A stretch of DNA of 64,000 nucleotides. Source: Phycisphaerales bacterium (GTDB taxonomy: Bacteria > Planctomycetota > Phycisphaerae > Phycisphaerales > SM1A02). Location: contig JAQWTL010000020.1 in the NCBI GenBank assembly GCA_029242715.1, forward strand, positions 1-64,000. The letters are read 5' to 3'. Under the pieces are notes generated by a model. The model saw only the letters and a program-made list of their open reading frames with translations. It searched no databases and was not told the origin of the DNA. Positions 9,154 through 18,886 of this stretch are shown piece by piece (the first letter of the stretch is position 1; each line of letters begins with the position of its first letter). Position numbers and translations under genes: made by a program.

Positions 9154-9364
9154 CATTACTTGGCTCCCGCGACCTGCCAAATCCACAAAAAACCCCCTTC
9201 AGGGGCTCCATGACAAGATAGAAGGCCTGAAAACAGGATCCTACTGGTCGACTTCACACGATCCTCGGATAGACTCGGGGGTGATGTACGGGGGGTCGTA
9301 CAGCCCGGCCGGGGCCAGGATGCTGCTCCCGGGAAAATAGATGAAGAAAGAGGAGTCCTCAAAG

Positions 9365-12106
9365 ATGCAATCTGCACCGACCTGTGTGGCCATTCTCGGC
9401 CTCGCCTCCGTCGCTTTCGGCGGGAGCAATACGTTGATGGATCAGATCGGGCCCAATGACGGGTCTGAGATGGGTACGAATACACTCGCTAGCCAGTTCT
9501 TCGAGGCTTCATTCTCGGTATATGACATTGCCGCAGTTGATGACTTTGAAACCACCCAGGGCGCAACAGTCGCCTCAGTAGCCGCGGTTATCAGTGGCTG
9601 GAATGGCTACGTCGATTTCGATGGCACCCAGGGCGCACGCGTGTCCTTCTGGGACAGCATCGATGCAGCAGGTGTCAGCCTTGAAGGCAATGTCTGCTAC
9701 CTTGACTTCGCCAGCTCAGATCTTGATCTGGATCCCACATGGGGCGGTGCCGCTCCTTCAGCCCTTGTACAAGCCACTGTTTCATCAGGCGAGTGCACCC
9801 TGGGCGTAGGAACCCAATTCGTCAGCTTCATTCCTATCAATGAATTCGGTACCAACGGTCAGACCGGCCTGTTGACATCCAATCTCGGTAACTTCGAGTG
9901 CTGGCAGGCCAACCCCAATGGCGGGTTTGGCTTTGGCCCCTATCAGGTGTCAGGCAACAACGCTGCTCTGCGTGTACTCAGCGGAAGCGGCGATCCTTGC
10001 GATGACCCGTTGCCCACTCCATGCCCTGCGGATGTCAGTGGACCAGCCGGAGTACCCGACGGCGAGGTCAGTGTTGATGACCTTCTGACCGTGATCGGCA
10101 CCTATCTGCAGGTTGGCGACGGCACCTTCCGCCCACAGGGCGATTGTTACCCACTTCCAAATGGTGACTGCACTGTCGATGTCGATGACGTCCTTGAAGT
10201 CATCAACAGCTACGGAGGAATCTGCGAAGACCTCGGTGCCTGCTGCTTCGGAAATGGTGATTGCAATGAAGACGAGACCATCACACTGTGCGAAAACTCC
10301 GGTGGCATCTGGCTCGGCGCAAACTCCACCTGTGATGATTGTCAGAGCGGCGCCTGCTGCCTGGGTGATGGCACCTGCCTGAACCTCGTTTCTGATGGTT
10401 GCCTGGAACTTGGTGGCAACTATCTGGGCGATGATGCAGCCTGTCTTGATTGCCCGACACTCCCAGCCAATAACGGCTGCAGTGGTGCTCTTGATGTTGG
10501 TGCTGGCGGCTCGGTCGCCTTCGACAACTCCGCAGCAACCACGACTGGTGATGTCATCGATCCATGTGGCGAGGCTCCTGCCCGCCAGATCTATCAGGAT
10601 CTCTGGTTCAGCATCACCGCCACGGTTGATGGAACACTCACCGTGAGCACCTGCGATGCCACAGCAATGGATACGGTCATTGCCGTCTATGACGGTTGCG
10701 GTGGCCAGGTCCTGGGCTGCAATGATGATGGTGTCGATTGTGCCGACTTCACATCACTGCTTGAGATCAGCGGCGTGTCCTCCACAGATACGCTGATCGT
10801 CCGCATCGGCTCCTATGCATGGGGCGATACGGCATCCTTCAATGCGATCATCGAGGTCACTCCAGAAGTCGTCGGCGCCTGCTGTGTCAGCAACACCGAC
10901 TGCTTCGATCTTCTGCCAGCTGAATGCACGGACTTTGGTGGCATCTATCAGGGTGCCGATACCGACTGTGGAACCACCAGCTGCGGCTGGGCAGGTTGTC
11001 AGTCAGGCGACATCCCCGAGGGCGTCCCCTGCCAGGAAGACACCGATGCTGCTGGGGCCAATGCTGATCCCAATGGTGGCTTGAACGTGGACCCACCTTC
11101 ATTTGGATCCATCAATGTGGATGAAACCATCTGCGGCTCCGCCTCGACGTTCACCTGCTTCGGATGCGGCACTGATGGCGCTGATGCCACCTACCGTGAT
11201 ACGGACTGGTACGTCTTCCCCAATCTGGATGGCGGCACCTACACCGTGACCTGTGGCGGCGAAGGCCCGCTGCTGTTCGGTATGGTTGATCTGAATGCTG
11301 GGTCATTTGTTGCCACAGGTACCTCCGAGTCCTTCGGTGAAGGTTCCTTTGAAGTCACACTACCTGCAGGCAACGACTACTGCGTCTGGGTAGCCCATGA
11401 CTTCAATGTGGACATCAACACACCATGCAACGCCGGACTGGATGAATACTCCGTGACACTTGAAGGTGCCGCGGCACCTCCAGCCGCCTGCTGCCTGGGT
11501 ACCGACTGCGTCGGTGATGAAACACCTGCTGATTGTGCAAGCCTCGGCGGCACCTACGTATCAGGTGAATCATGTGCAGCTGGCTACCAGTGCCCCGCAG
11601 CCTATGAGCCATGCCAGACAGGCATTGCCCAGGATCCACTCCAGCCCACAGACACGTGGACTGCTGGAACCAGCGATTCTTCACCTGGCTACGTTCGTTA
11701 CGAAGACATTCCTTCAACGACGATCTCTTCAGTCCGTGTGTATGGCCTGACGCTGTTCTACGATGGTGGTTGGGGCACCTGCACCAACACGGACATGGTC
11801 TTCGACGTGGGCGTCTACGAAGCAGATCCGAGTACTGGCTTCCCAACAAACGTGGTCGAAGAAGTCGACGTACTTGCGGATCAGGTGGCCATGGACCTGA
11901 TCTACGCTGGGGCCTACCCGCTCAAGCGATTCGACTTGGAAATGGTTAGTCCAGCCGGTGACCTGCTGAAGGTCAACTCCGTATCACCTGACTGCTGGTT
12001 CCTGTGGATGTCTTCCACACCTGCGGGCGGTGGTTCAAGTGTCCTGTCCGTAAACGGGGCCTTTGAACTCGGTGATTTCGACCTCAACTACTGCATCACT
12101 CCGTGA
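9365..12106 (+). CDS. Large Cys-rich secreted protein with ACC repeats and dockerin-like module
   Basis: A 913-residue exported protein. A signal peptide covers residues 1-20 (VAILGLASVAFGG). After an unknown N-terminal domain there is an internal dockerin-like doublet (GEVSVDDLLTVIGTYL and CTVDVDDVLEVINSYG, about 212-290). Four copies of a short motif starting ACC then appear (ACCFGNGDC, ACCLGDGTC, ACCVSNTDC, ACCLGTDC), each followed by a C..GG.Y/W pattern. Between them lie two domains resembling bacterial pre-peptidase C-terminal domains (about 375-505 and 545-705). No catalytic motif is visible, so a structural, adhesive or binding role is likely. I prefer the ATG at 9365, which has GAGGAG upstream and opens directly into the signal peptide; 9341 is the alternative. 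A terminator follows. Confidence 0.75.
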   Translation: MQSAPTCVAILGLASVAFGGSNTLMDQIGPNDGSEMGTNTLASQFFEASFSVYDIAAVDDFETTQGATVASVAAVISGWNGYVDFDGTQGARVSFWDSIDAAGVSLEGNVCYLDFASSDLDLDPTWGGAAPSALVQATVSSGECTLGVGTQFVSFIPINEFGTNGQTGLLTSNLGNFECWQANPNGGFGFGPYQVSGNNAALRVLSGSGDPCDDPLPTPCPADVSGPAGVPDGEVSVDDLLTVIGTYLQVGDGTFRPQGDCYPLPNGDCTVDVDDVLEVINSYGGICEDLGACCFGNGDCNEDETITLCENSGGIWLGANSTCDDCQSGACCLGDGTCLNLVSDGCLELGGNYLGDDAACLDCPTLPANNGCSGALDVGAGGSVAFDNSAATTTGDVIDPCGEAPARQIYQDLWFSITATVDGTLTVSTCDATAMDTVIAVYDGCGGQVLGCNDDGVDCADFTSLLEISGVSSTDTLIVRIGSYAWGDTASFNAIIEVTPEVVGACCVSNTDCFDLLPAECTDFGGIYQGADTDCGTTSCGWAGCQSGDIPEGVPCQEDTDAAGANADPNGGLNVDPPSFGSINVDETICGSASTFTCFGCGTDGADATYRDTDWYVFPNLDGGTYTVTCGGEGPLLFGMVDLNAGSFVATGTSESFGEGSFEVTLPAGNDYCVWVAHDFNVDINTPCNAGLDEYSVTLEGAAAPPAACCLGTDCVGDETPADCASLGGTYVSGESCAAGYQCPAAYEPCQTGIAQDPLQPTDTWTAGTSDSSPGYVRYEDIPSTTISSVRVYGLTLFYDGGWGTCTNTDMVFDVGVYEADPSTGFPTNVVEEVDVLADQVAMDLIYAGAYPLKRFDLEMVSPAGDLLKVNSVSPDCWFLWMSSTPAGGGSSVLSVNGAFELGDFDLNYCITP

Positions 12107-12136
12107 TGCCTGAGGCTTGAACCCAGAGATGACAAC

Positions 12137-12169
12137 GCCCCCCGGTCCTTGTGGCCGGGGGGCTTTTTT
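12137..12169 (+). terminator. Rho-independent terminator after Cys-rich secreted protein
   Basis: A perfect 9-bp stem (12137-12145 with 12155-12163, GCCCCCCGG and complement) and a 9-nt loop are followed by six Ts. It lies 31 bases after the stop codon and eight bases from the end of convergent recQ. Confidence 0.93.
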
Positions 12170-12177
12170 ATGCGCCA

Positions 12178-14079
12178 TCAGTCAAGATCGATGTCACGAT
12201 CACCATCATCACAATGGGACTCGATGACTTCCAGAAAGACCGGTGCGTAGGACTGCAGCTTCGCATCGCCGATTCCGTGCAGCATCCTCATCGTTCGAAG
12301 CCCGGACGGGCGATGCTTCGCCATGGCCTTGAGCGTACGGTCGGAGAACACGACATACGCGGGAACATCCTGTTCATTCGCGACCGACTTTCGCTTCTGC
12401 TTGAGCTTCTCAAGCAGATCAGCATCAACCCCTTCTTCCAGTTCCGCCTGCGACACGGATCGCCCCGTACGTCTGGGTTTCGGCGGACGCATCAATTCGA
12501 TCTCGATATCACCCCGCATCACCGCTGACGACTGTTCACTGAAGACGATGATCGGGCGATCATCACGTGTTCGCTCGAGGTAGCCATGATCGATCATCTG
12601 ATGAATCAGATGAACCACTTCCTTCTTGTGGAACCTCTTCAACAGACCCCAGGTCGACAATTCATGGTGTCGCCATCGGAGCACACTCTGCGCCTCACTG
12701 CCACAGAGCACCTCCGAAAGATGCCCCACACCGAAATTCTGTTTGACCCGGGCGACACAAGACAGAATCATGCGGGCCACATCCCGTCCATCTGGCAGCA
12801 ACTCGATCTCGTCAAGACAGACATCGCACGCCTTGCAGGAACCCCGGTCCCAGTCGCCACCGAAGTACCTCACGATGGACTGGTGCCGACATCTCATGCC
12901 GGAAGCCATCCGGTTCATGTCTTCAAGCAATTCATCCTTGGCTTGAAAATCCTCACGCAGGGCGTCGACATCTCCGCCTTCCGCCACAGCTTCTTCAAAG
13001 GAACGAGTCGCCAGCCGACGCCAACGGTCCACATCCGCATAGGAATGGAACAGGACGCAGTCGGCGGGTTCTCCATCTCGTCCCGCCCTGCCGGTCTCCT
13101 GCTGGTAATGCTCGATCGATCGCGGCATCGAGGCGTGAATGACCGCCCGGATGTTGCTGCGGTCGATACCCATTCCGAAAGCCACCGTCGCGACGACGAT
13201 ATTGACCTCCTCACGCGCAAACTGGGTCTGCACCCGGTCTCGCTCGCGTGAAGACAAGCCGGCGTGGTAGTACTTGGCCGTCATCCCCTCCTTGCACAGT
13301 CGCGATGCGATCTGCTCGGTGTCCTTGCGGCTCAACGCATAGACGATCACACCTTGCCCGTCATGCCGTCGGACTTCTTCGACCAGTTGATCACGCCCGC
13401 CTTCACGACGCCTGATCCGAAGGGTGAGATTGGGACGATCGAAATTCCCCACCAGGATGGATGGATCGGAAAGTACAAGCGCCTCGAGAATATCCTGCCG
13501 CACCTGAGGTGTGGCCGTTGCCGTACAGGCATGGAAGGATGCCTCGGGAAAGATGCCGCGAAGATCTGCAAGCCGTCGATATTCCGGACGGAAATCATGC
13601 CCCCAATGACTGATGCAATGCGCTTCGTCAATTGCAAAGGCGCGAACGCCAATCGTACGAAGTAACCCATTCAGCGAACCACCCACCAGCAACTCCGGAG
13701 ACACGTAGAGCAATTTTGTCTGGCGTGACTGGATCTGCTGACGATTGTGATGACGTGTCTGTTCATCCTGTCCGCTGTGCAATGAGACGGCAGGAACGCC
13801 GTTGGCGACGAGTCCGTCGACCTGATCCTTCATCAGCGAAATCAGAGGACTGGCCACCACAGTCAATCCCTCGAGCAGCAATGAGGGAAGTTGATAGGTC
13901 AGACTCTTACCTCCACCGGTAGGCATGACAAGCAGCGAATCACGAGCACGAAGATTGGCTTCGATTGCATCCTGCTGAAGTGGACGCAGGGCATCGAAAC
14001 CCCAGATCTCCTTCAGAACATGAGCAATCCGCGAAGACCAATCTTCCTCAGATTGCCGATCTTCCACTCCGGTGTTCAT
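12178..14079 (-). CDS. recQ: ATP-dependent DNA helicase RecQ
   Basis: A 633-residue RecQ helicase with all usual parts. Motif 0 and Walker A (LRPLQQDAI, MPTGGGKS) come first, then the DEAH box (AIDEAHCISHWGHDF), motif VI (QETGRAGRDG), the zinc-binding segment CRHQ..SCKACDVC, a winged-helix RQC domain, and a C-terminal HRDC domain (about 545-625). It unwinds DNA 3'-5' in recombination and fork repair. The ATG at 14079 lies five bases beyond the stop of the transglutaminase gene, so it is probably co-transcribed as the last gene of the minus-strand string. The HRDC end was checked and is complete. Confidence 0.95.
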   Translation of the reverse strand: MNTGVEDRQSEEDWSSRIAHVLKEIWGFDALRPLQQDAIEANLRARDSLLVMPTGGGKSLTYQLPSLLLEGLTVVASPLISLMKDQVDGLVANGVPAVSLHSGQDEQTRHHNRQQIQSRQTKLLYVSPELLVGGSLNGLLRTIGVRAFAIDEAHCISHWGHDFRPEYRRLADLRGIFPEASFHACTATATPQVRQDILEALVLSDPSILVGNFDRPNLTLRIRRREGGRDQLVEEVRRHDGQGVIVYALSRKDTEQIASRLCKEGMTAKYYHAGLSSRERDRVQTQFAREEVNIVVATVAFGMGIDRSNIRAVIHASMPRSIEHYQQETGRAGRDGEPADCVLFHSYADVDRWRRLATRSFEEAVAEGGDVDALREDFQAKDELLEDMNRMASGMRCRHQSIVRYFGGDWDRGSCKACDVCLDEIELLPDGRDVARMILSCVARVKQNFGVGHLSEVLCGSEAQSVLRWRHHELSTWGLLKRFHKKEVVHLIHQMIDHGYLERTRDDRPIIVFSEQSSAVMRGDIEIELMRPPKPRRTGRSVSQAELEEGVDADLLEKLKQKRKSVANEQDVPAYVVFSDRTLKAMAKHRPSGLRTMRMLHGIGDAKLQSYAPVFLEVIESHCDDGDRDIDLD

Positions 14080-14084
14080 TACTG

Positions 14085-15053
14085 CTATTGCTGCTGTTGT
14101 TGCTGTTGTTCGGAAGCTGCGTCGCTGCCTGGAAGATCCGTTCTCGAAACCCGATCCGGAGCCTCTGCATAGACGGGTAGATCCACGAGCATGTCATCGA
14201 CAACCTTCCGACGGTCAGGCCTGTGTCCTGGAGATGTCCGGACTTCAATTTCCAGGGATTCTGAAGCCGCCCCCTGGTAGATGCCACGGTTGGGTGGAAC
14301 ATCCCGATAGGAACGCCCATACCCGACGGTCACATAGGTTTCTTCTGGAACCAGTCCATGAGTCGGATCATAGGGTTGCCACCCATGTGTGGGTGACCAG
14401 TACTCGATCCAGGCATGACTCTGGGATGGCGTTTCCTTCTCTCGCTCAACATGCAGATAGCCACTGACATAACGAGCAGGAATGCCTGTCAAACGCAGCA
14501 GACCAAGCGCCACATGAGCAAAATCCTGACAGACGCCGCAACCACCAACCAGAAGTGCATCCGTTGTCGAATGGGCATCGGTGACATTGGAGCGATATTC
14601 GAATCGGTCAGGCAGGCCCTTGCCGACGATCTCCACGGCTTCTCCGATCGTGCCGACCTTGGAGAGGCCCATGTCGGCATGAAGCGCTCGAAGTGGCTCA
14701 TCATCCATGATGGGATCCGCAATCTGCAGAAAGTCCCAGAGATCCATCGAGTCCTGCAAGCCCTTGATCGGATCATCTACGAGTCCCGGAAGGACCACAT
14801 TCGGCGTCGTTTCAATCAGAGAACGAGCGAAGATCTCGATGCGTTCGTGGTAATCCGTAATGGAAAACCAATGAGCTGCATTCCCCAGCCAATCTTCATG
14901 TCGTGTCACACGAGTTGATGGCCCGACCAAGAGGGAGAAGTCCAGGAGAACCTGGCCCGACTGCGTCCTGGGTTCGACGCGGATGTCCATATGGGACTCG
15001 CGAATGAACCCGCTGTATCGGAAATGAAGTCGATGTTCGATCTGAAGCAGCAA
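14085..15053 (-). CDS. Transglutaminase-like protease-fold protein with polyglutamine tail
   Basis: A 322-residue protein of the bacterial transglutaminase-like family. The N-terminal strand-rich domain is followed by a catalytic core with C175 (GCGVCQDFAH), H213 (SHAWIEYW) and D229 (YDPTHG). It is usually encoded beside alpha-E and cyclic-permuted ATP-grasp proteins, as here, and is thought to act as a peptidase or amide-forming partner. The likely start is TTG at 15053, nine bases after the alpha-E stop. The C-terminus ends in seven consecutive glutamines (14088-14108), which is not typical of the family. Confidence 0.85.
   Translation of the reverse strand: MLLQIEHRLHFRYSGFIRESHMDIRVEPRTQSGQVLLDFSLLVGPSTRVTRHEDWLGNAAHWFSITDYHERIEIFARSLIETTPNVVLPGLVDDPIKGLQDSMDLWDFLQIADPIMDDEPLRALHADMGLSKVGTIGEAVEIVGKGLPDRFEYRSNVTDAHSTTDALLVGGCGVCQDFAHVALGLLRLTGIPARYVSGYLHVEREKETPSQSHAWIEYWSPTHGWQPYDPTHGLVPEETYVTVGYGRSYRDVPPNRGIYQGAASESLEIEVRTSPGHRPDRRKVVDDMLVDLPVYAEAPDRVSRTDLPGSDAASEQQQQQQQ
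14088..14108 (-). repeat. Polyglutamine codon tract (CAG/CAA x7)
   Basis: Seven glutamine codons of mixed CAA and CAG stand directly before the TAG stop of the transglutaminase-like gene. The run is in frame and makes a homopolymeric tail. Slipped-strand change in number would alter only the tail length. Confidence 0.85.
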
Positions 15054-15062
15054 GGTGTTTTC

Positions 15063-16028
15063 TCAGGTCGTGAAATACTGATGTGAAAGAACGTCATTAA
15101 CTTCGGTCACCGAGGCAACCAACTCAGAACATACCGCTTCGAGGTCATCGAGTGCCATGAGGTCATTTTCCTCATAGCGAAGACGCGCTGAGAGACGCCC
15201 GATGAGACGGGCTGCCTCCGACATCCCCGTTCCCGCTTCCAGAACACTGATAGCCTGCTCCATGCGCCCAAGACAGACACGAACGGAGTGCGGAGTGTGC
15301 TCATCAAACAGAAGGAAACGGGCGACACGGGATGGTTCGAGACTGGCGCCATAGACACGGCGATAGTTTTCCAGCGATGCGAGGGTTCGAAGGACTCCCC
15401 GGATCCGGGCATGGTGCACTGGAATATCGATATCGGCAGGATGCTCTAGAAGGATCGGCAGCCTGTGCTGGATGACAAGAAGCCCGCGGTACATGCGTTC
15501 AAACATCATGCCCATCGTGAGGAAGAGCCAGGCCTCATCCCGGATAAATGCCCGGTCAATGGCACCGCTGATGCCATAGACCTCTCGCATGACACGGCTC
15601 ACGACATAATCGGGAGCCGACTGGCGTGAACCAGCTGAGCGGACATCCACATCAAGTTGAAGCCAGCATTCATTGATCATTTCAAAGACTTCGCGCGTGA
15701 GATATTCACGCACTGCGCGAGCATTTTCTCTGGCCCTTCGAATGGAAGACGCCACGGACAGGTCATTACCCGGACCCACCAGGTATGTCCAGAGATAGGA
15801 GAGGCTGACCTCATCTACATCATCACCTTCTACGATCGGAGCAATGGAACCCGGATAGATGTTTCCCAACTGTCGCCAGAACTGGCACGCCAGTTCCGGA
15901 GAGAGTCCACGCAATTCCACCGTCAGTTGTTCCCCGACCTGGAGCATCCGACAGATCTCGGCAGAACGCTCGACGTACCGCCCCATCCAGTAGATGTTCT
16001 CTGCAGCACGGGAAAGCATGCCTCTCAT
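15063..16028 (-). CDS. Alpha-E domain protein (DUF403)
   Basis: A 321-residue all-helical protein. It begins MLSRAAENIYWMGRYVERSA after a three-residue lead, the hallmark of the alpha-E family. The conserved pair DEAWLFLTMGMMFERM and a C-terminal helix bundle follow. The family almost always sits next to the cyclic-permuted ATP-grasp and transglutaminase-like genes and is predicted to assist their peptide-ligation chemistry; its biochemical role is not settled. Its ATG overlaps the ATP-grasp stop by four bases (ATGA), so the two are translationally coupled. Confidence 0.9.
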   Translation of the reverse strand: MRGMLSRAAENIYWMGRYVERSAEICRMLQVGEQLTVELRGLSPELACQFWRQLGNIYPGSIAPIVEGDDVDEVSLSYLWTYLVGPGNDLSVASSIRRARENARAVREYLTREVFEMINECWLQLDVDVRSAGSRQSAPDYVVSRVMREVYGISGAIDRAFIRDEAWLFLTMGMMFERMYRGLLVIQHRLPILLEHPADIDIPVHHARIRGVLRTLASLENYRRVYGASLEPSRVARFLLFDEHTPHSVRVCLGRMEQAISVLEAGTGMSEAARLIGRLSARLRYEENDLMALDDLEAVCSELVASVTEVNDVLSHQYFTT

Positions 16029-17503
16029 GACTTGGACTCCCCGGGAAGCTCAGCGAGGATCCACGTGTCCTTGCTGCCTCCGCCCTGTGAGGAGTTCACG
16101 ACATAGGAACCTTCCTCGAGCGCAACTCGAGTCAATCCCCCAGGCAGAACCCGGATATGTTCGCCACACAACGCAAAGGGCCGGAGATCCACCCGCCGGG
16201 GTGCAAACTTTCCATCGACATACGTCGGATGGGAAGAGAACTCGACCAGTGGCTGGGCGATGTAGGCCTCGGGCGCGGCATCAAATGCTTCACGGAAGGT
16301 GCTGATCTCTTTCTTGGAAGCAGTGGGACCAACGAGCATTCCATAACCACCGGCGCCACCTGCCAGCTTCACAACCAGATCCGACAGGTTCTCACGGATA
16401 TAGACGGCCTCTTGAGGTCGCCGACCAACCCAGGTCTTGATCTGCGGAAGCAGAATGTCTTCGTCAAGGTAGTACTTCACCAGGTCGGGAACCCAGGGGT
16501 AGATCGCCTTGTCATCTGCAACGCCGGCACCGGGCGCATTGGCGATTGTCACATTGCCTGCCTGCCAGGCATGAATCAATCCCGGTACACCCAACATGCT
16601 GCTTGGATCGAATACGACCGGATCGATGTATTCATCATCAATTCTTCTGTAGATCACATCGACACGTTGCTTGCCCCGAGTCGTCCGCATGTAGACCTGA
16701 TCATCCTCGACAATGAGATCACGGCCTTCTACCAGTGGGACACCCATTTCGCGGGCCAGGAATGAATGTTCAAAGTAGGCCGCGTTGTAGACCCCGGGGG
16801 TCAAGACGGCAACTGTCGGATTCTCGCGCCCTCTTGGTGCCGTGAAGCGAAGCGTATCAAGCAGGAGGTTCGGATACTGCTCAACTGGACGAACGCCGTA
16901 CCGGCTGAAAAGCTCAGGGAAGACTCTTGAGAGCAGATTACGATTCTCAAGCACATAGGACACGCCGCTGGGACAGCGGCAGTTGTCCTCAAGAACAAGG
17001 AACCCGCCCTTGTCATCCCGAAGCAGATCCGTGCCGACGATGTGCGTGTAGATTCCATGACGCGGACGCGTACCGATCAACTCACGCCGAAAATCCCCTT
17101 GCTCAAATACGAGGTCATGTGGGATGACCCCATCACGAAGGCACTTCTGGTCGGAGTAGATGTCCGCGAGAAAGAGGTTGATGGTCTCCAGGCGTTGAAC
17201 GAGTCCGGCTTCCACCGCGTGCCATTCGGATCCGGAGATCACGCGGGGCACGAAATCGAATGGAAAGACCCGCTCGACCCCTTCCTCCTGCCCATAGACA
17301 GTGAACGTAATGCCCTGGTTGACCAGAGATACTTGCTGCAACTGCTCCCGACGGTCAATCTCATCACCGTCGAATTGACCAAGTGCCGAGATGATGTTGT
17401 CGTAGAAATCCCTCGGCGCATTGTCAGCTGTCAACGCCTCGTCATAGCCATTCTTTGCAGCATGCCATTCCATGGAGGCTTCAAGTGTAACCGTCGCACG
17501 CAA
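16025..17503 (-). CDS. Circularly permuted ATP-grasp protein (DUF404/DUF407)
   Basis: A 492-residue protein of the circularly permuted type 2 ATP-grasp group. Recognisable segments are RVFPFDFVPRVI, DLVFEQGDFRREL, LEDNCRCPSGVSYVLENR, AVLTPGVYNAAYFEH, LVEGRDLIVED and VVKLAGGAGGYGMLVGP. Known work predicts these enzymes to form peptide or amide bonds with ATP, together with alpha-E and transglutaminase-like partners; the substrate is not known. The frame opens at TTG 17503; the ATG at 17473 (MEWHAAKNGYD) is an equally good start. The gene lies 21 bases after the metal permease stop. Confidence 0.9.
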   Translation of the reverse strand: MRATVTLEASMEWHAAKNGYDEALTADNAPRDFYDNIISALGQFDGDEIDRREQLQQVSLVNQGITFTVYGQEEGVERVFPFDFVPRVISGSEWHAVEAGLVQRLETINLFLADIYSDQKCLRDGVIPHDLVFEQGDFRRELIGTRPRHGIYTHIVGTDLLRDDKGGFLVLEDNCRCPSGVSYVLENRNLLSRVFPELFSRYGVRPVEQYPNLLLDTLRFTAPRGRENPTVAVLTPGVYNAAYFEHSFLAREMGVPLVEGRDLIVEDDQVYMRTTRGKQRVDVIYRRIDDEYIDPVVFDPSSMLGVPGLIHAWQAGNVTIANAPGAGVADDKAIYPWVPDLVKYYLDEDILLPQIKTWVGRRPQEAVYIRENLSDLVVKLAGGAGGYGMLVGPTASKKEISTFREAFDAAPEAYIAQPLVEFSSHPTYVDGKFAPRRVDLRPFALCGEHIRVLPGGLTRVALEEGSYVVNSSQGGGSKDTWILAELPGESKS

Positions 17504-17524
17504 GCCCTGCCCGCACAGGTCCGG

Positions 17525-18886
17525 TCAATCACCAGGAGGGCTGGCAGCAGCTCCGTCTTCGCCCTCGGAATCCCCGGCTGGGATCGGACGGCCATGAGGA
17601 TCCTGTGAAACGGAACCCGTCTGGATCTCCAGTTCCGCACGCATCCTCTCATCCGTGACATGCTCCAATCGCATGGCCTGTCCGTGAACATGATCTGCCG
17701 CAAGATCCGCCTGTCGCCACAGCCATGTTTCCCACAACCGATGGGATCGGACAACCTCCACAGCCCTGGCTCGACCAGCATCACTCAGCTTCCACACACT
17801 TCCCTCTCGATAGACAAGCCTGCGACGTTTCAAGCTGACGATTGCCAAGCGGGAAGCAAGTGGTCCGGCATCAGCAAGGCTCGTCAGTGTTTGACGAATG
17901 TTGTGAACCGACATCGACTCGCCTCGTTCCTCGAAACGGAACAGAAACCCCAGAACATCTTCAGAGACAATGCGAACCCGAAGCCGAATTCTGTGAATGG
18001 CAAGGACAAGCAGGCCATGCCGAGGGGCCAGCACCCAGGCCAGTGCGAAGAGTACTCCGGCTGCCACCGCCATCATCCCGGATGTTGATGTGTCCTCCAC
18101 ATCACTTGAAAACCAACTGGGAACGGTAATCGCTGAAATATGCCCAAGCCCTGCCCCAATGACTCCAACGATCACCGCCAATACGAGCACTATGGACAAC
18201 CGATCACTGATGAGCCGTGCCGTTGCTGCAGGAATGACCAGCAAGGAAACCACCAGGATGCTGCCGACAACCTCGAAACACGCGACACATGTTGCCGCTG
18301 TCATGACCATCAAAACCTGATTCATCAGGCCTGAATGAATTCCAGTCGACCTGGCCATGTCTGGATCAAAGGAACTGATCACCATCTCCTTGTAGAACAA
18401 GAGGATGATGACGAGGTTGATCAGGCAGACGACAAGGAGCACCGGAAAAGCCCTGGGAACCTCCATCCCAAGGAACATGACCGTATCGAGCGGCGCCAAT
18501 TCGATTGCTCCATACAGCACGCAATTTGGATCGAGATCAACGTGATCAGCAGCCTGGACGATCATGACCAGGCCCAATGCAAACAGCGAGGTGAAAACGA
18601 CCCCCATTGCGGCGCCTCGCTCAAGCCGCCCCATGCGATGCAGAAACTGGGTGAGAACCGCAGTCACGATGCCTGCAATGGCGGCCCCCAGAAACATCCA
18701 GACGTTATCGCGTGTGCCACTCACGAAGAATCCCAGAGCAATCCCCGGGAGCACCGCATGGGAAATCGCATCACCCATCATCCCCATGCCTCTGAGCACA
18801 AGAAAGGTGCCGGGCAATACACAAGCGATGGCGGCCAGAGCCCCCAATACGATGATCCAGTCATCCAACCCGTTCATCCAGCTCAT
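17525..18886 (-). CDS. troD: Mn/Zn ABC transporter permease fused to DtxR/MntR-like domain (second permease)
   Basis: A 453-residue fusion. Residues 1-295 are an ABC-3 family permease with eight to nine hydrophobic helices, beginning with GALAAIACVLPGTFLVLRG. A winged-helix segment follows (RQTLTSLADAGP to SDAGRAR), and then the DtxR-type dimerisation and metal-binding region. That region has SHRLWETWL, ADHVHGQ and MRLEH, matching the His/Glu and EH ligand positions of DtxR and MntR. The C-terminus is a polar tail. Ordinary TroC/TroD permeases end near 300 residues. Its ATG overlaps the first permease stop by four bases. It is predicted to carry Mn or Zn across the inner membrane with the neighbouring subunits. 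Confidence 0.88.
   Translation of the reverse strand: MSWMNGLDDWIIVLGALAAIACVLPGTFLVLRGMGMMGDAISHAVLPGIALGFFVSGTRDNVWMFLGAAIAGIVTAVLTQFLHRMGRLERGAAMGVVFTSLFALGLVMIVQAADHVDLDPNCVLYGAIELAPLDTVMFLGMEVPRAFPVLLVVCLINLVIILLFYKEMVISSFDPDMARSTGIHSGLMNQVLMVMTAATCVACFEVVGSILVVSLLVIPAATARLISDRLSIVLVLAVIVGVIGAGLGHISAITVPSWFSSDVEDTSTSGMMAVAAGVLFALAWVLAPRHGLLVLAIHRIRLRVRIVSEDVLGFLFRFEERGESMSVHNIRQTLTSLADAGPLASRLAIVSLKRRRLVYREGSVWKLSDAGRARAVEVVRSHRLWETWLWRQADLAADHVHGQAMRLEHVTDERMRAELEIQTGSVSQDPHGRPIPAGDSEGEDGAAASPPGD

Noticed and set aside
9188-9210. Short hairpin with a T run on the minus strand
   Set aside because: Only four base pairs and no minus-strand gene upstream that needs a terminator.
14048-14467. 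Plus-strand frames across the polyglutamine region (leucine-rich)
   Set aside because: They are antisense readings of the CAG/CAA tract and the transglutaminase gene.
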